A DNA stretch of 64,000 bases from Shinella daejeonensis (GCF_024281235.1 NZ_JAHWXY010000001.1:1054001-1118000), one strand, 5' to 3'. Shown: positions 31,815 through 41,140, numbered from the stretch's first letter. The notes: generated by a model not told the origin, from the sequence alone. Numbers and translations are program-made.

Positions 31815-32741
31815 TCACTGTGACGTTTTGGCCGTTGAGCCAAGGCGCTCGCGCTTAAGCGCTGCGATACGCGCGCGAAAGTCGCTGGACAGGAACTCGA
31901 ATGCTTCGTCATTGATGCGCTTGAACTCCGCATCAATGATGTCCCGCCCTTCCACAATCTGCGACATGCGAGGTTTTTCTAGGCGTGGCAGGGTCACTCC
32001 TAGCAAGGTTTCACAATCGCCAGACGTGTTGTTTCTGGCAATTTCAAAAAACTCATTGGTATTGAAATTCAGGCTTAGCTGATTGATGCGGCAACCTGTG
32101 ACTTCATAGGGAACCGCGTCAATCTGATTGTTTTCCCAGCGAGTAATTCGGTAGCTCTCATTTGCGATCTGCCCGACGCTATAGGATTGCGTCCATGAGG
32201 TTTCGTCGGGCAACGTCAAGGCAATCTGCCGATAGTTACATCTGTTTGCTGCGCGCTCGCATTCGATAACTAAGTGGTTGATCGGATAGGCGATCCTTTC
32301 ATCAAGGATTTTGGCTGTTCCCTTCACGGAAGCCCAACTTTCGGTGATTACGCCGCCGAAATCAAAAGGAAAAAAGCTGACATAAGTCATATTCCTACGG
32401 GATGCTCTGTAGCCAAGGGTGTGAATTTGGTGAACCGTAAGTTCGCCAGTAGCCTTCTCTCCAAGGTCTTCCTGAAACGCCTTCTTTGCCGCTTCGTAAT
32501 CCGCTAAACCGTTATACATCAATGCATTTAGGTTTGCCTGCATGACAACATCGCCGGCTTCCGACACCGCCAGATTTGCAGCGCCGATATACATCATGGG
32601 AACGGAACTAGATCGGTCGCTTTCCGGCATGTCAACGATTTGACGCGGAAGATAGTCTCGATAGCGGGCGACTGCATCCTCTGCGGCATATGAGTATCCG
32701 CAACAAACTAACGCAAAAAAGAATGTAGCTGTCCGAACCAT
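31815..32741 (-). CDS. Secreted protein of unknown function (possible conversion gene)
   Basis: 308 residues. Signal peptide MVRTATFFFALVCCGYSYAAED with likely cleavage after YAA. The mature part has Cys residues spaced as possible disulphides (IECERAANRCNY; TGCRIN; GDCETLLG). AGGAGG lies 8 nt before the ATG. It sits between the tape measure and the integration module, where lysogenic-conversion genes are common. No family recognised. Confidence 0.65.
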   Translation of the reverse strand: MVRTATFFFALVCCGYSYAAEDAVARYRDYLPRQIVDMPESDRSSSVPMMYIGAANLAVSEAGDVVMQANLNALMYNGLADYEAAKKAFQEDLGEKATGELTVHQIHTLGYRASRRNMTYVSFFPFDFGGVITESWASVKGTAKILDERIAYPINHLVIECERAANRCNYRQIALTLPDETSWTQSYSVGQIANESYRITRWENNQIDAVPYEVTGCRINQLSLNFNTNEFFEIARNNTSGDCETLLGVTLPRLEKPRMSQIVEGRDIIDAEFKRINDEAFEFLSSDFRARIAALKRERLGSTAKTSQ

Positions 32742-32818
32742 ATTGCCCGCCTCCTAGGAAGACAGGGTTTCTCATATCGCGCCTCTGGTCAACTGCTATG
32801 AGATACGGTGCGAATGCA

Positions 32819-35800
32819 TTACCCATTCCGCCCCGCCGCGTGCTGCATTTCCTGTGCCTGCTTGGCGAGGGCCTGCGACTTCGACATGCGAACTCCGTCG
32901 CGGGGCTGATTGGCCTTCAAGGTCTTGTCCACGGTGTCCGCGATCATCCCGGCAAGGGCGGCGTCCTGTTTCTGGTTCCCCGAACCTTGGACGTTGATGG
33001 CGAGGCTGGGGGCATAGGTGTTGGACAGGCTCCCGCCGACGAAGCCCCCGGATGCGAGGCCGATGGTCTTCCCGCTGTTGATCGCCTCCAGCGCGGCGCG
33101 GTGCTTCTTCGTGGCCTTGGCGTTCACCACGAACTCCCCGTCCGACAGCATGGCCGGGATGCTATCACTGGTCGCCGTTCCCGGTCCCCGGACGTGTCCG
33201 CCATCCGCGAAGCCGAGGAAGCCGCCAAGCATCCCCATGCCCTTCTGTGTCATCATCTGCCGTATCATCTGCATGAGGGCATCGGAGAACGCCCCCGTCG
33301 CGGCTGGAGCCTGCGCAAGCGGCCCCATGAGCGAAGACAGGTTCTGCCCGAGCCCGCCAAGGTTCGGCACAACCTGCGTTGCCGCCGTGCCGATGTTCTG
33401 GATTGGCATCTGCATGGACTGCGTGGCCTGCTGCGTTGCAGCCATCTGTTCGGCAAGGCGCTTCTGGGCTTCAAGCTGTTCCTGAACGGCCTTCTGCGCG
33501 GCCTCCTGTGCCTGCTGCGCGGCGATGGAGCCGGTTGTGTTCATGTCGAGACCGGGCGGCACGGTCTCCTTCGGAAGCTGAACCCCGAAGTCACCGGGGC
33601 GGAAGCGTTCAAGGTCCGCCGTGGTGCCGTGCTTGTGGCCCCCGAACCTTGGCCCCTGTAGCTTGTCGATCCATGCGAAGTTGTTCGGGGTCGAATATGC
33701 CCGGTTCGCATAGTTCAGGTGGTCGCCCACGCCGGAGGGTGTCCCCGCCGCGCGCTGGGGAAGGTATTCATCCACAAGGCGCGATGCCCTCGCATAGCGC
33801 GGATCGTTGACGGAAAGCTGATCAACCGAATTGCGCCCGTGCTTCCATGCCGGTGGCCCGTTCACGTCGCTGAACTGCTTGCGGGCGTTCACCACGTCCG
33901 TGATGCTGTTGCCCCAGCGGCCCGACGCCCTGCGGTTCAGGATGGTGTCGATGATGCCCTTGCCCTGCATGTCCCCTTGGCCCGGAACCCATTCCGTCAT
34001 GAGGGTCTTTTTCAGGTCGGTGATTTCCTGCGGGGTGAGCGTGATGGACTTTGCGAAGCTGGTGGCCGCGTCCTGCATGGCGGGTTGCACGGCGTCCGCA
34101 ATCGCGGGCTGAACCGTCTTAGCGATGGACGCGCCGTCAATGCCGAGCGTGCCGCGCAATCCAAGGTCAGGCGTCGTGATCGGGGGAAGTGCGGCCCGCT
34201 CCACATTGCCGAGGTGAGCCGAGAAGGTCTGTTCCGCGACCGTGGCCGGAGCCGACGCGGGGAGTGAAATTGATTTCACGGGCGACGCGGACGGGGCGAA
34301 CGCCTTGGCCCATGTGGAGAAGATGTTGTTCCCCCGGCTCCCCCCGAATATCTGTTCCCACAAGGCGTCCATCGCCATGTCGAGGAGCTTTTCGGACAGG
34401 CGTTGCAGGGCGTTCAACAGGGCTTCGGCTGGCGACTTCGCGGCGATCAGGTCTTTTACGAACCCCTTGAAGGCGTCCTTGCTCGCGTCCTCCAGTTCCT
34501 GCGACCGTTGCGCGGCCTCCTGCTGCGACTTCGCCAGCTTCCGGGCTTCTTCCGCCGCGACGGAATAGTCGTCGGCAAGGGAGTTGATCTTGCTGCGAAC
34601 GTCATCGGTGATTTCAACGCCCGCCTCCTGCGCAGCGTTCAGAAGCTCCTGAACCATACGGGCCTTTTCGATGACCCGTTGCTGTTCCTCATAGGTGCCG
34701 GTGGCGTTGCGGCGTGCTTCGGTTTCCGCCTGCAACATGGCGATGCGCTTCTGGACGCGGGCAATCTCCTTCTCGAATGCATTGCGGTCGGCGGCATCGG
34801 GGGTCGGGATGCGAGGATCGTCCCGCGTGTCTATGATGGTGTCGTCGGCGTCGGTGTTCTGGCCTGCCTCCCGCTGGCGAGCGCGTTCGTTCGCCCGTTC
34901 CCGCATATTGCCCAGCACTTCGCCCACACGATCCCGCGTCACCTTGCGCAGGGCCTCCAGATAGGCTTGACCCGCCGCTTCACCGGCCCCGGCATAGCCG
35001 TTGGCGATGCGGCCAAGCTGCACGTCCCCGATGGTGCCGAGCGTGACGCCGACATGCTCGCCCACGCCGTTGATGGCCTCCACGGCGGCGTTGACGCCCG
35101 CGATGACCGTGTTCAGCCCGCTTTCCACGCCCGCAATCAGGGCGTTGACGGCGTTCAGCACGGCCTCCGCGATGGCCTGCGGCAGCTTGGTGAAGGTGAT
35201 GACGATGGTGTCGTAGACCAGCACGAACGCATTCATGATGGTGTTCGCGGCCTGCTTGGCGAAGTCGGCAAGATCGGCAACGCTGATCTCTGCCCCGCCG
35301 AGTGCGTCGGCAATTAGGTTCACGGCGGACACGAACACGTCGCGCACCGTGGCGGCGGCATCGGACGCGCCATCACGGATCATGTCCCATGCAGCGCCCG
35401 CATAGTCGTGGAGGTTCGCAAGCTCCCCCTGCACGGGCCGGATTTCGTCCCCGAAGGCGGCAAGGGCGAAGGTGGCCCCGCCGATGGCGGTTGCAAGCAG
35501 AAGCCAAGGGTTCGTCGCCACGGCGGCAACCTGCGCAATGGTGGCCCGTGCGAGGGCTGGCACATACTGCGCAAGCAGGACAGCGGCGGCAGCGGCAGCG
35601 CCCTTCGCCACGCTGTCTATATTGTCGGCCACGCCGATGATGCCGTCCGCGAAGGCGGCGGTGATGCCATGCGCTTCGTCCACCTTGCCCACATATTCGG
35701 TCATGCTGTTTTTCAGGATGACCATCGCGTCTGTGATGGTGGCGGGCATGCCGTCCGCTTCTTCCCGGAGCTTGCCAAGCTGCCCCGTGAGCGCCTTCAC

Positions 35801-36466
35801 GATCACGTCGCCCGTGAGCTTGCCCTGTGCGCCCATCCTGCGCAGTTCGTTGACGGTGACGCCAAGGCCATCGGCAAGGGCCTGTGCGACACGCCCGCCC
35901 GTGGCGATGACGGTGTTCAGGTTCTCCCCGCGAAGCTGGCCCAGCGCCATGGCCTTCGCCAGCGCGTTCGTGACGCTTTCGGCCCGCTGGCCTTTGGCCC
36001 CGGAGACCACAAGGGCGTTGTTCAGGGCTTCGGTGTAGTCGAGTTGCGTTTGCGTGCTGTAGCCAAGGTCTTTCAGCGCCTGATTGTTGGCGATGAAGGC
36101 TTCGGTGGTGTTGCCGATGTCGGAATAGGTGCGGCGGGCGATGGTGGACAGGCGGGCCATGACAGCCGCGCCCTTCTCTTGGCTCCCCACGGCGACGTTG
36201 ACGCGGGAGGAAAGATCGCTCCAGCTTTCGGCAAGCTGGCGAAGTTCATTCAGCCCGACGCCCGCGCCGATGGTGCCGAGCAATCGGTTGATGTTCGCCG
36301 TGGAGCTTCGCAAGGTGGTTTGAAGCCTGTCCGCCGACTGCTTGGCCCGCCGTTCGATCCGGTTGAACTGTGTGTCCGCCGTGCGGCTGGCACGCTGGAA
36401 ATTGCGCTCGAAATCCCGGATGCGGGCTTCAAGAGCGACGACTAGCTGTTCCGTGTCACCGGCCAT
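32819..36466 (-). CDS. Tape measure protein with internal SleB-like cell-wall hydrolase domain
   Basis: 1,215 residues. Residues 1-250 match the element A tape measure (ESWSDLSSRVNVAVGS, LNNALVVSGAKGQRAESVTNALAKAMALG). Membrane-like segments lie around 290-340. Residues ~830-960 (GIIDTILNRRASGRWGNSITDVVNARKQFSDVNGPPAW) resemble SleB-type hydrolases, which would open peptidoglycan during DNA entry. The C-terminus is Gln-rich, then GFADGGHVRGPGTATSDSIPAMLSDGEFVVNA. No tail-tip genes follow. Confidence 0.9.
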   Translation of the reverse strand: MAGDTEQLVVALEARIRDFERNFQRASRTADTQFNRIERRAKQSADRLQTTLRSSTANINRLLGTIGAGVGLNELRQLAESWSDLSSRVNVAVGSQEKGAAVMARLSTIARRTYSDIGNTTEAFIANNQALKDLGYSTQTQLDYTEALNNALVVSGAKGQRAESVTNALAKAMALGQLRGENLNTVIATGGRVAQALADGLGVTVNELRRMGAQGKLTGDVIVKALTGQLGKLREEADGMPATITDAMVILKNSMTEYVGKVDEAHGITAAFADGIIGVADNIDSVAKGAAAAAAVLLAQYVPALARATIAQVAAVATNPWLLLATAIGGATFALAAFGDEIRPVQGELANLHDYAGAAWDMIRDGASDAAATVRDVFVSAVNLIADALGGAEISVADLADFAKQAANTIMNAFVLVYDTIVITFTKLPQAIAEAVLNAVNALIAGVESGLNTVIAGVNAAVEAINGVGEHVGVTLGTIGDVQLGRIANGYAGAGEAAGQAYLEALRKVTRDRVGEVLGNMRERANERARQREAGQNTDADDTIIDTRDDPRIPTPDAADRNAFEKEIARVQKRIAMLQAETEARRNATGTYEEQQRVIEKARMVQELLNAAQEAGVEITDDVRSKINSLADDYSVAAEEARKLAKSQQEAAQRSQELEDASKDAFKGFVKDLIAAKSPAEALLNALQRLSEKLLDMAMDALWEQIFGGSRGNNIFSTWAKAFAPSASPVKSISLPASAPATVAEQTFSAHLGNVERAALPPITTPDLGLRGTLGIDGASIAKTVQPAIADAVQPAMQDAATSFAKSITLTPQEITDLKKTLMTEWVPGQGDMQGKGIIDTILNRRASGRWGNSITDVVNARKQFSDVNGPPAWKHGRNSVDQLSVNDPRYARASRLVDEYLPQRAAGTPSGVGDHLNYANRAYSTPNNFAWIDKLQGPRFGGHKHGTTADLERFRPGDFGVQLPKETVPPGLDMNTTGSIAAQQAQEAAQKAVQEQLEAQKRLAEQMAATQQATQSMQMPIQNIGTAATQVVPNLGGLGQNLSSLMGPLAQAPAATGAFSDALMQMIRQMMTQKGMGMLGGFLGFADGGHVRGPGTATSDSIPAMLSDGEFVVNAKATKKHRAALEAINSGKTIGLASGGFVGGSLSNTYAPSLAINVQGSGNQKQDAALAGMIADTVDKTLKANQPRDGVRMSKSQALAKQAQEMQHAAGRNG
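34260..34279. repeat. 20-base palindromic repeat, copy 1 (in tape measure)
   Basis: GGGAGTGAAATTGATTTCAC; the inner 16 bases form two 7-base arms (GTGAAAT/ATTTCAC) around TG. Identical to 46293-46312 in the portal gene. Here the minus strand reads VKSISL, in the portal EINFT, so the identity is at DNA level. Confidence 0.75.
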
Positions 36467-36475
36467 GATCCTACC

Positions 36476-38140
36476 TCACCAAACCAGAAGGCCATCGGCC
36501 CGTTCGTCGCTGTCATAGATTGAGCGGGTGTCTTCGCCCGTGGCGGCGCGGGCCACGGCCATGGCGGATGCCACCGCGCCGTCAATGCGGTCGCGGGACT
36601 TGCCCTTGTGGAAGGCTTTGTTGCCCGCCTTGTCCGTCTCGACTGCGATGTTGTCGAAGCACCATCTAAGGACCGGGTGGCCCCCGTGGATGAAGCGGCC
36701 CGCGATGATGGCCCGCTCCAGTTCTTTGATGGCTGGGGCCATCGTGACCCAGCCCTGTCGCATTTCCACGGCGGGGTAGCCGTCTTCCCGAAGCGTGTTC
36801 ATCATGTTGCGGGCAAGGTGCGGGTCGAAGGCGATTTCCCGCACGTCGAAGCGTTCGCACAGGTCGCGAATGGTGTCTTCCACGACGCGGAAGTCCACGA
36901 CATTGCCGGGGGTCGGTTCGATGAACCCTTCTTCGGCCCATAGGGGATACGGCACGCCGTCACGTTCGGCACGGCGGTGGAGATTGTCCCGAGGGCAAAA
37001 GAACCACGGATGAACGATGTAGCCGTCATCCTGATCGGGGTCGCGCCAGCATGCGACGATCACGGTCAAGTCGCTGTTACTGGACAGGTCCACCGCAAGC
37101 CAGCACGGTTCGTGTTCGAGGTCGGACAGGTCGAAGGGTTCGGCCCCCTGATCGTAAACCGCCATGTCCACGAACGGGTCGGACGAATGGTCCTGCCAGA
37201 TGTTCAGATGGTAGCGTTGGAAGATGGAGCGTTCGGACGGCTTGTGTTCCGCCTCCCGCGCCATCTGGCGAAGCCCTTCAAGATCGGGATAGCCGTATGC
37301 GAGGCCGGGGTTGACCGCGTGCCACAGGGCTTCGTCCTTCCAATCGGCATCGCGCGGTGCCTCGAATAGGATTGGCAGCGTAGCCGGGTCTTCGATCTCG
37401 CCCCGCGCCACCTTGCGCGCATAGTCGATCACGTCGAAGGCGAGGTTTTCCTGTCCGGCTCCCGCCGTGGTGGTCACGACAGTGAGGGAGTTCGCCACCT
37501 TCGCCGCACCGGCACGCATCGCGCCCCATAGCTCGCGGGGGTCGCGTTTCAGCCATGCGTGGATTTCGTCCGCGATGATCAGGCTGGGGGTGCGGCCCTG
37601 CGCGGTCCCGGCATCGGACGCCAGTGCCTCATATTCGATGCCACCGGGGAACACGATCTTGGACACATAGTCCCTGATCTTCGCGCCGCGTGCTTCGTCC
37701 ACGGTCTTCGCGCTGTTCCCGATGTTCGGGGCGAAGGCATAGTCCCCGTCGATCATGCCCGCGACTTCCTTGAAAACGCCCTTGGCCTGTTTCTTGTCCA
37801 CCGCGACACTGACAAGCTGCGCACCGGGGCGGCGTTCCGGTCCCTTGGCGTGCAACAGGGTGATGGCCCCCGTGAGCGTGGTCTTGCGGTTGCCGCGCGG
37901 GACCAGAAGCACGGCGGTCTTCACGATGCGGGAGCCGTTCAGGTGCCGTGGTCCGTATATCTGGCGGATGATCTTTTCGGCCCACGGGTCCAGCGGAAAC
38001 GCATGGTCCGGCGCGCTGGACAGCGGGTGCTTCAAGGACCGGATGAAGTCCACGGCCCGTTGCCCGTATCCCATCGGGTCCGGGATTTCCGGGAACGGGT
38101 TCGGCGCGGTCTTCTTCTTGCGGATGATCTTCAAGGCCAC
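36476..38140 (-). CDS. terL: Terminase large subunit of element B
   Basis: 554 residues from the GTG at 38140, three bases after the adaptor stop. Walker A-like LVPRGNRKTTL, Walker B LIIADEIHAW, coupling TTTAGAG, nuclease motifs LAVDLSSNSDLTVIVA, EIAFDPHLARNM and the C-terminal KSRDRIDGAVASAMAVA. Phage-type packaging ATPase/nuclease, only distantly like the element A enzyme. Its place between the adaptor and tape measure, far from the portal, is unusual. Confidence 0.93.
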   Translation of the reverse strand: MALKIIRKKKTAPNPFPEIPDPMGYGQRAVDFIRSLKHPLSSAPDHAFPLDPWAEKIIRQIYGPRHLNGSRIVKTAVLLVPRGNRKTTLTGAITLLHAKGPERRPGAQLVSVAVDKKQAKGVFKEVAGMIDGDYAFAPNIGNSAKTVDEARGAKIRDYVSKIVFPGGIEYEALASDAGTAQGRTPSLIIADEIHAWLKRDPRELWGAMRAGAAKVANSLTVVTTTAGAGQENLAFDVIDYARKVARGEIEDPATLPILFEAPRDADWKDEALWHAVNPGLAYGYPDLEGLRQMAREAEHKPSERSIFQRYHLNIWQDHSSDPFVDMAVYDQGAEPFDLSDLEHEPCWLAVDLSSNSDLTVIVACWRDPDQDDGYIVHPWFFCPRDNLHRRAERDGVPYPLWAEEGFIEPTPGNVVDFRVVEDTIRDLCERFDVREIAFDPHLARNMMNTLREDGYPAVEMRQGWVTMAPAIKELERAIIAGRFIHGGHPVLRWCFDNIAVETDKAGNKAFHKGKSRDRIDGAVASAMAVARAATGEDTRSIYDSDERADGLLVW

Positions 38141-38143
38141 GGA

Positions 38144-38470
38144 TCACACTCCCGCGCCTTGGGCCACACATCGAAGCTCCAGCCCCTCCCTGCGTCCAAG
38201 CTCCTTGATCTCCTTCACGTCGAAGGAGCGCCCGTCATGCGTCACGCGGTCGGCGGTGGTCACGCCGTCCAGATACCGGATGCGGAAGATGACGGCGGTT
38301 TCCGCGCTGATCCCGAAGGAGCGCATGAACTCCTCCACGGATGACTGAATGAGGTCGGCGCGCACGGTGGCGACGGTCGTCCAGCCCTCAATCGGGGTGC
38401 CGTATTCGTCCACGGTGGTGGTGACGCGCTGAATGACGATGGTCTTGGTGAGCTTCCCGGCGCGCATCAT
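38144..38470 (-). CDS. Head-tail adaptor
   Basis: 108 residues. RAGKLTKTIVIQRVTTTVDEYGTPIEGWTTVATVRADL...FRIRYLDGVTTADRVTHDGRSFDVKEIKELGRREGLELRC is the SPP1 gp16/HK97 adaptor pattern. It overlaps the DUF3168 gene by 4 bp. Confidence 0.85.
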   Translation of the reverse strand: MMRAGKLTKTIVIQRVTTTVDEYGTPIEGWTTVATVRADLIQSSVEEFMRSFGISAETAVIFRIRYLDGVTTADRVTHDGRSFDVKEIKELGRREGLELRCVAQGAGV

Positions 38471-38877
38471 GCGATCTCCACAAGCCGGGCTTCCAAGGAC
38501 AGGATGCCGTGAGAATGATGCCCGCCCGGATCGCGTAAGAACCGGCTGGAGGCGATGCGCAGGTCCACGACATGAAAGCCCGGAACGGAAAGGGGACCGT
38601 CCGACAGGGCGGCACGGATCGCGCCGACAACCTGCTTCGTCCCGACAAGCCCCGGCTCCTTCCGCCAGACATGCACGTCCGCGACGATCATGTGACGGTG
38701 GCGGGCAAGGCCATCGTCCGGCCCGGTCATGGCCTCCCCGATCACGATGGAGTTGTCCAAGGCGGGCGTGGCGTTCCTATCCACGATAGCAGACGCGGGG
38801 ATGATGGACGTGACGGCGCTGGCGGCGACAAGGCGTGCGCGGATTGCGGCCTGTAGCGGAAGGGAGGGTTCGGTCAT
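38467..38877 (-). CDS. Tail completion protein, DUF3168 family
   Basis: 136 residues. EPSLPLQAAIRARLVAASAVTSIIPASAIVDRNATPALDNSIVIGEAMT...ADVHVWRKEPGLVGTKQVVGAIRAALSD matches DUF3168 tail terminators. Overlaps its neighbours by 4 bp on both sides. Confidence 0.85.
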   Translation of the reverse strand: MTEPSLPLQAAIRARLVAASAVTSIIPASAIVDRNATPALDNSIVIGEAMTGPDDGLARHRHMIVADVHVWRKEPGLVGTKQVVGAIRAALSDGPLSVPGFHVVDLRIASSRFLRDPGGHHSHGILSLEARLVEIA

Positions 38878-39278
38878 GTCGCCTCCCTCACGGCCTTGCG
38901 TGCCGCCCGCTTGATGCGGTTCGCGATGCGCGTCCGCGACAGGCGATAGGCAGGCCAGAAATACGGCTGCGCTGGAGCGTCCGCCGTGCCGTGCTCGACA
39001 AGGTGCGGATACCGAACGCCGTCATTGCCCGCCGTGACCAGCACTTGGTTTTCCGCCGCCACGCGGGAGCCTCCCGGCTGGGAATAGGGCGGCGTGCTGC
39101 TACCGGGCGGGGTGACGGCGATGCTGTCCGCCAGCGCCCCGGTGTCCTTCGGCGCAAGGTGCTTCATCCGTGCCGCCAGTTCCTCCCCCGACTTCAAGAG
39201 GGCGGGAACAACCGCCTGTTTGACGGCGGCGGGGATGGCGGCAAGGCGGCGGGCGAGTTTGCGGGATTGCGCGCTCAT
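38874..39278 (-). CDS. HK97 gp10-family tail-joining protein
   Basis: 134 residues from ATG 39278 (139 from 39293, which would overlap the connector; neither start has a clear ribosome site). SRKLARRLAAIPAAVKQAVVPALLKSGEELAARMKHLAPKDTGALADSI...LVEHGTADAPAQPYFWPAYRLSR is the gp10 pattern. Confidence 0.83.
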   Translation of the reverse strand: MSAQSRKLARRLAAIPAAVKQAVVPALLKSGEELAARMKHLAPKDTGALADSIAVTPPGSSTPPYSQPGGSRVAAENQVLVTAGNDGVRYPHLVEHGTADAPAQPYFWPAYRLSRTRIANRIKRAARKAVREAT

Positions 39279-39280
39279 AG

Positions 39281-39583
39281 TCAGAAGACCCATTCGCGAA
39301 AGGGGTTCAGGAGGTCCACGACGCCGAACGGAACTTCGTCGGCGGTGATGCCAATCAGCACGGCCTCCCGCTGTTCATACCAATAGGCAACAAGCTGGCG
39401 GGTCGCTTCCCTGATCGGTTCGGGGGTGCCATCGGGAAAGGCTTCGGCATCGTCCAGCGCGGACCCAACGAATTTCCCGATCCACGCTTCCGCCGCCCCG
39501 ATCTTCCCCGCGATCAGGTCATCATCGGCGTCCGTGGTGACATTCATGTGCGCCTTCGCGTCTTCGACGGTGATCACGCTCAT
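39281..39583 (-). CDS. Head-tail connector, HK97 gp6-like
   Basis: 100 residues. VITVEDAKAHMNVTTDADDDLIAGKIGAAEAWIGKFVG...PIREATRQLVAYWYEQREAVL is the short gp6-type connector. GGAAGGGAAATCGGC precedes the ATG. Confidence 0.87.
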   Translation of the reverse strand: MSVITVEDAKAHMNVTTDADDDLIAGKIGAAEAWIGKFVGSALDDAEAFPDGTPEPIREATRQLVAYWYEQREAVLIGITADEVPFGVVDLLNPFREWVF

Positions 39584-39729
39584 GCCGATTTCCCTTCCAA
39601 ATCTGTTTCGTGCCTCCCCCCGCCGGTCCCCATGGAACTGGGGAAAGTCTTGGATGCTCCCCCGGTCATGCTGGTAGTAGGCCGTGCGCGGATGTAGGCT
39701 TGTTCTTCGTTGATCGGAGACGTGATCAG

Positions 39730-40233
39730 ATGGACTTCAGTTCGATTGAAAGTGTGCTTGGCCTTGCTTCGACGGCATTGGGTGCCACCGGGAAGGCTGT
39801 TTCCACAGTCGAAGCCGTCAAGAAGTTGCTCGCTGCCGACAAGAAGCCTGACAACAGCGAAGCTCAGACGCTTCTCAATACACTCGCGACCGAATTGACG
39901 GCTGCGAACATGATGAATGTTCAGCTTAGCGAAGCCCTCAAAGCCCTTAGCCGCGAGTGGAAACGGCAGGATGACTACGAGAGGGAGAAAGCCCGTTACG
40001 AGCTTTTCGAGACTGGTCAGCATGATGTGGTTTTCAGGCTGAGAGAAGATCAGGCGAACGGCCAGCCAATCCACTTCATTTGCCCGGTGTGCCTCAACTC
40101 CGACAGACTGATCAGCTACATATCCGGCGAAGGCGACTTCAAGACCTGCCAAAAGAACCGGGACCATTTGTTCAGGTTCAGCAGCAGCCAATACAATCGA
40201 CCGACGCGAGCACGAACTGATTGGGCTGTCTGA
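39730..40233 (+). CDS. Plus-strand cargo gene: helical protein with C-terminal zinc-ribbon-like motif
   Basis: 167 residues. The N-terminal 90 residues are helical (ESVLGLASTALGATGKAVSTVEAVKKLL; NTLATELTAANMMNVQLSEALKALSREW). A C-terminal CPVC...C pattern (FICPVCLNSDRLISYISGEGDFKTCQKNRDH) may bind zinc. It is the only plus-strand gene in the structural block and has its own upstream gap, so it is a moron: independently transcribed in the lysogen. Function unknown. Confidence 0.65.
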   Translation: MDFSSIESVLGLASTALGATGKAVSTVEAVKKLLAADKKPDNSEAQTLLNTLATELTAANMMNVQLSEALKALSREWKRQDDYEREKARYELFETGQHDVVFRLREDQANGQPIHFICPVCLNSDRLISYISGEGDFKTCQKNRDHLFRFSSSQYNRPTRARTDWAV

Positions 40234-40241
40234 CCAGCGCG

Positions 40242-40805
40242 TCATGCCAAGAACTCCGCAAGATCGGGGCAAGCACGAAAGGTGGCTGCGATGCGGCGGA
40301 TGACACGGCGGTTGTGCTTGAAGACGAAGCGTTCGTTCGGGCGCATCGGGGGTTCAGTGAGGGCGCGCTCTATGCTCCAGCCCCGATTGATCCGGTTGCG
40401 TAGGGTGGCATCCGTGATCCCCAGCCGCTGAGACCATCCCGCCACCGTGTCCGTCCTGCCCTTGAAGGTGAGAAGGACAAGGTTGTCCTTGAGCAGGTCC
40501 GTCATGTGCATGTCCTCGCCCTCAAGGACACGGTTGCCGCTGACACGGGTGCGGGTCTTGGTGACGCTCCATCCCGTGAGGGCGGCAATCTCCTTGATGG
40601 TCAGGCTACATCCCCGAAACTCGTATCGCTTGCGCTTCGGCCCCGGCGTCCGGCGCGGCATGTCGAGGGCAACGCCGTTTTCTAGGCGGCGCTGAATGGT
40701 CCGCACGCTCATGCCGGTGGCCGCTGCGATCTCCGCAACGCTGAACCACGTGCCCCTGAACAGGTGGCGGATTGGGGCCTTCTTGGTAGCGAAGGGAGGC
40801 ATCAT
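40242..40805 (-). CDS. DNA-binding protein with three helix-turn-helix repeats; candidate small terminase
   Basis: 187 residues. Three similar units: FSVAEIAAATGMSVRTIQRRLENG, LTIKEIAALTGWSVTKTRTRVSGN and DTVAGWSQRLGITDATLRNRINRGWSIERAL. It directly follows the HNH gene (ATGATG overlap) and no other small terminase is present in element B, so a terS role is plausible. It could instead be a transcription factor. Confidence 0.6.
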   Translation of the reverse strand: MMPPFATKKAPIRHLFRGTWFSVAEIAAATGMSVRTIQRRLENGVALDMPRRTPGPKRKRYEFRGCSLTIKEIAALTGWSVTKTRTRVSGNRVLEGEDMHMTDLLKDNLVLLTFKGRTDTVAGWSQRLGITDATLRNRINRGWSIERALTEPPMRPNERFVFKHNRRVIRRIAATFRACPDLAEFLA

Positions 40806-41140
40806 CGCCGTTCCTCCCGCTGCTTGCGGCTGGAGTGGCAGGGCGTGCATAGGGGTTGCCAGTTGGACCGTGACCAGAACAGGCGACGGTCGCCACGATG
40901 CGGCGTCTTGTGATCCACGACTTGCGAGGGTGCGCCGCACATGACGCAACGGGGATTGGCGGCAAGGAAGGCTTTGGCCTCCTTCTGCCATTTCGACGTG
41001 TAGCCCCGTTCCCGTGCGTTGGGGCGCTGCTGATCGAACCGGGCTTTCCGCTCCCGGTCCCGCTGAATGGAGTGCTGGCAACGTTCGCCCGGTGCGAGCA
41101 CGCATCCGCATGAACGTATCGAGGGGGCGCGCATCGGCAT
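40802..41140 (-). CDS. HNH endonuclease of element B
   Basis: 112 residues from ATG 41140 (GGAG 8 nt upstream). HNH core: ANPRCVMCGAPSQVVDHKTPHRGDRRLFWSRSNWQPLCTPCHSSRK, with two CxxC knuckles and DH/N/H catalytic positions. Packaging-associated, as in HK97 gp74. The start overlaps the upstream stop (TGATG). Confidence 0.87.
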   Translation of the reverse strand: MPMRAPSIRSCGCVLAPGERCQHSIQRDRERKARFDQQRPNARERGYTSKWQKEAKAFLAANPRCVMCGAPSQVVDHKTPHRGDRRLFWSRSNWQPLCTPCHSSRKQREERR

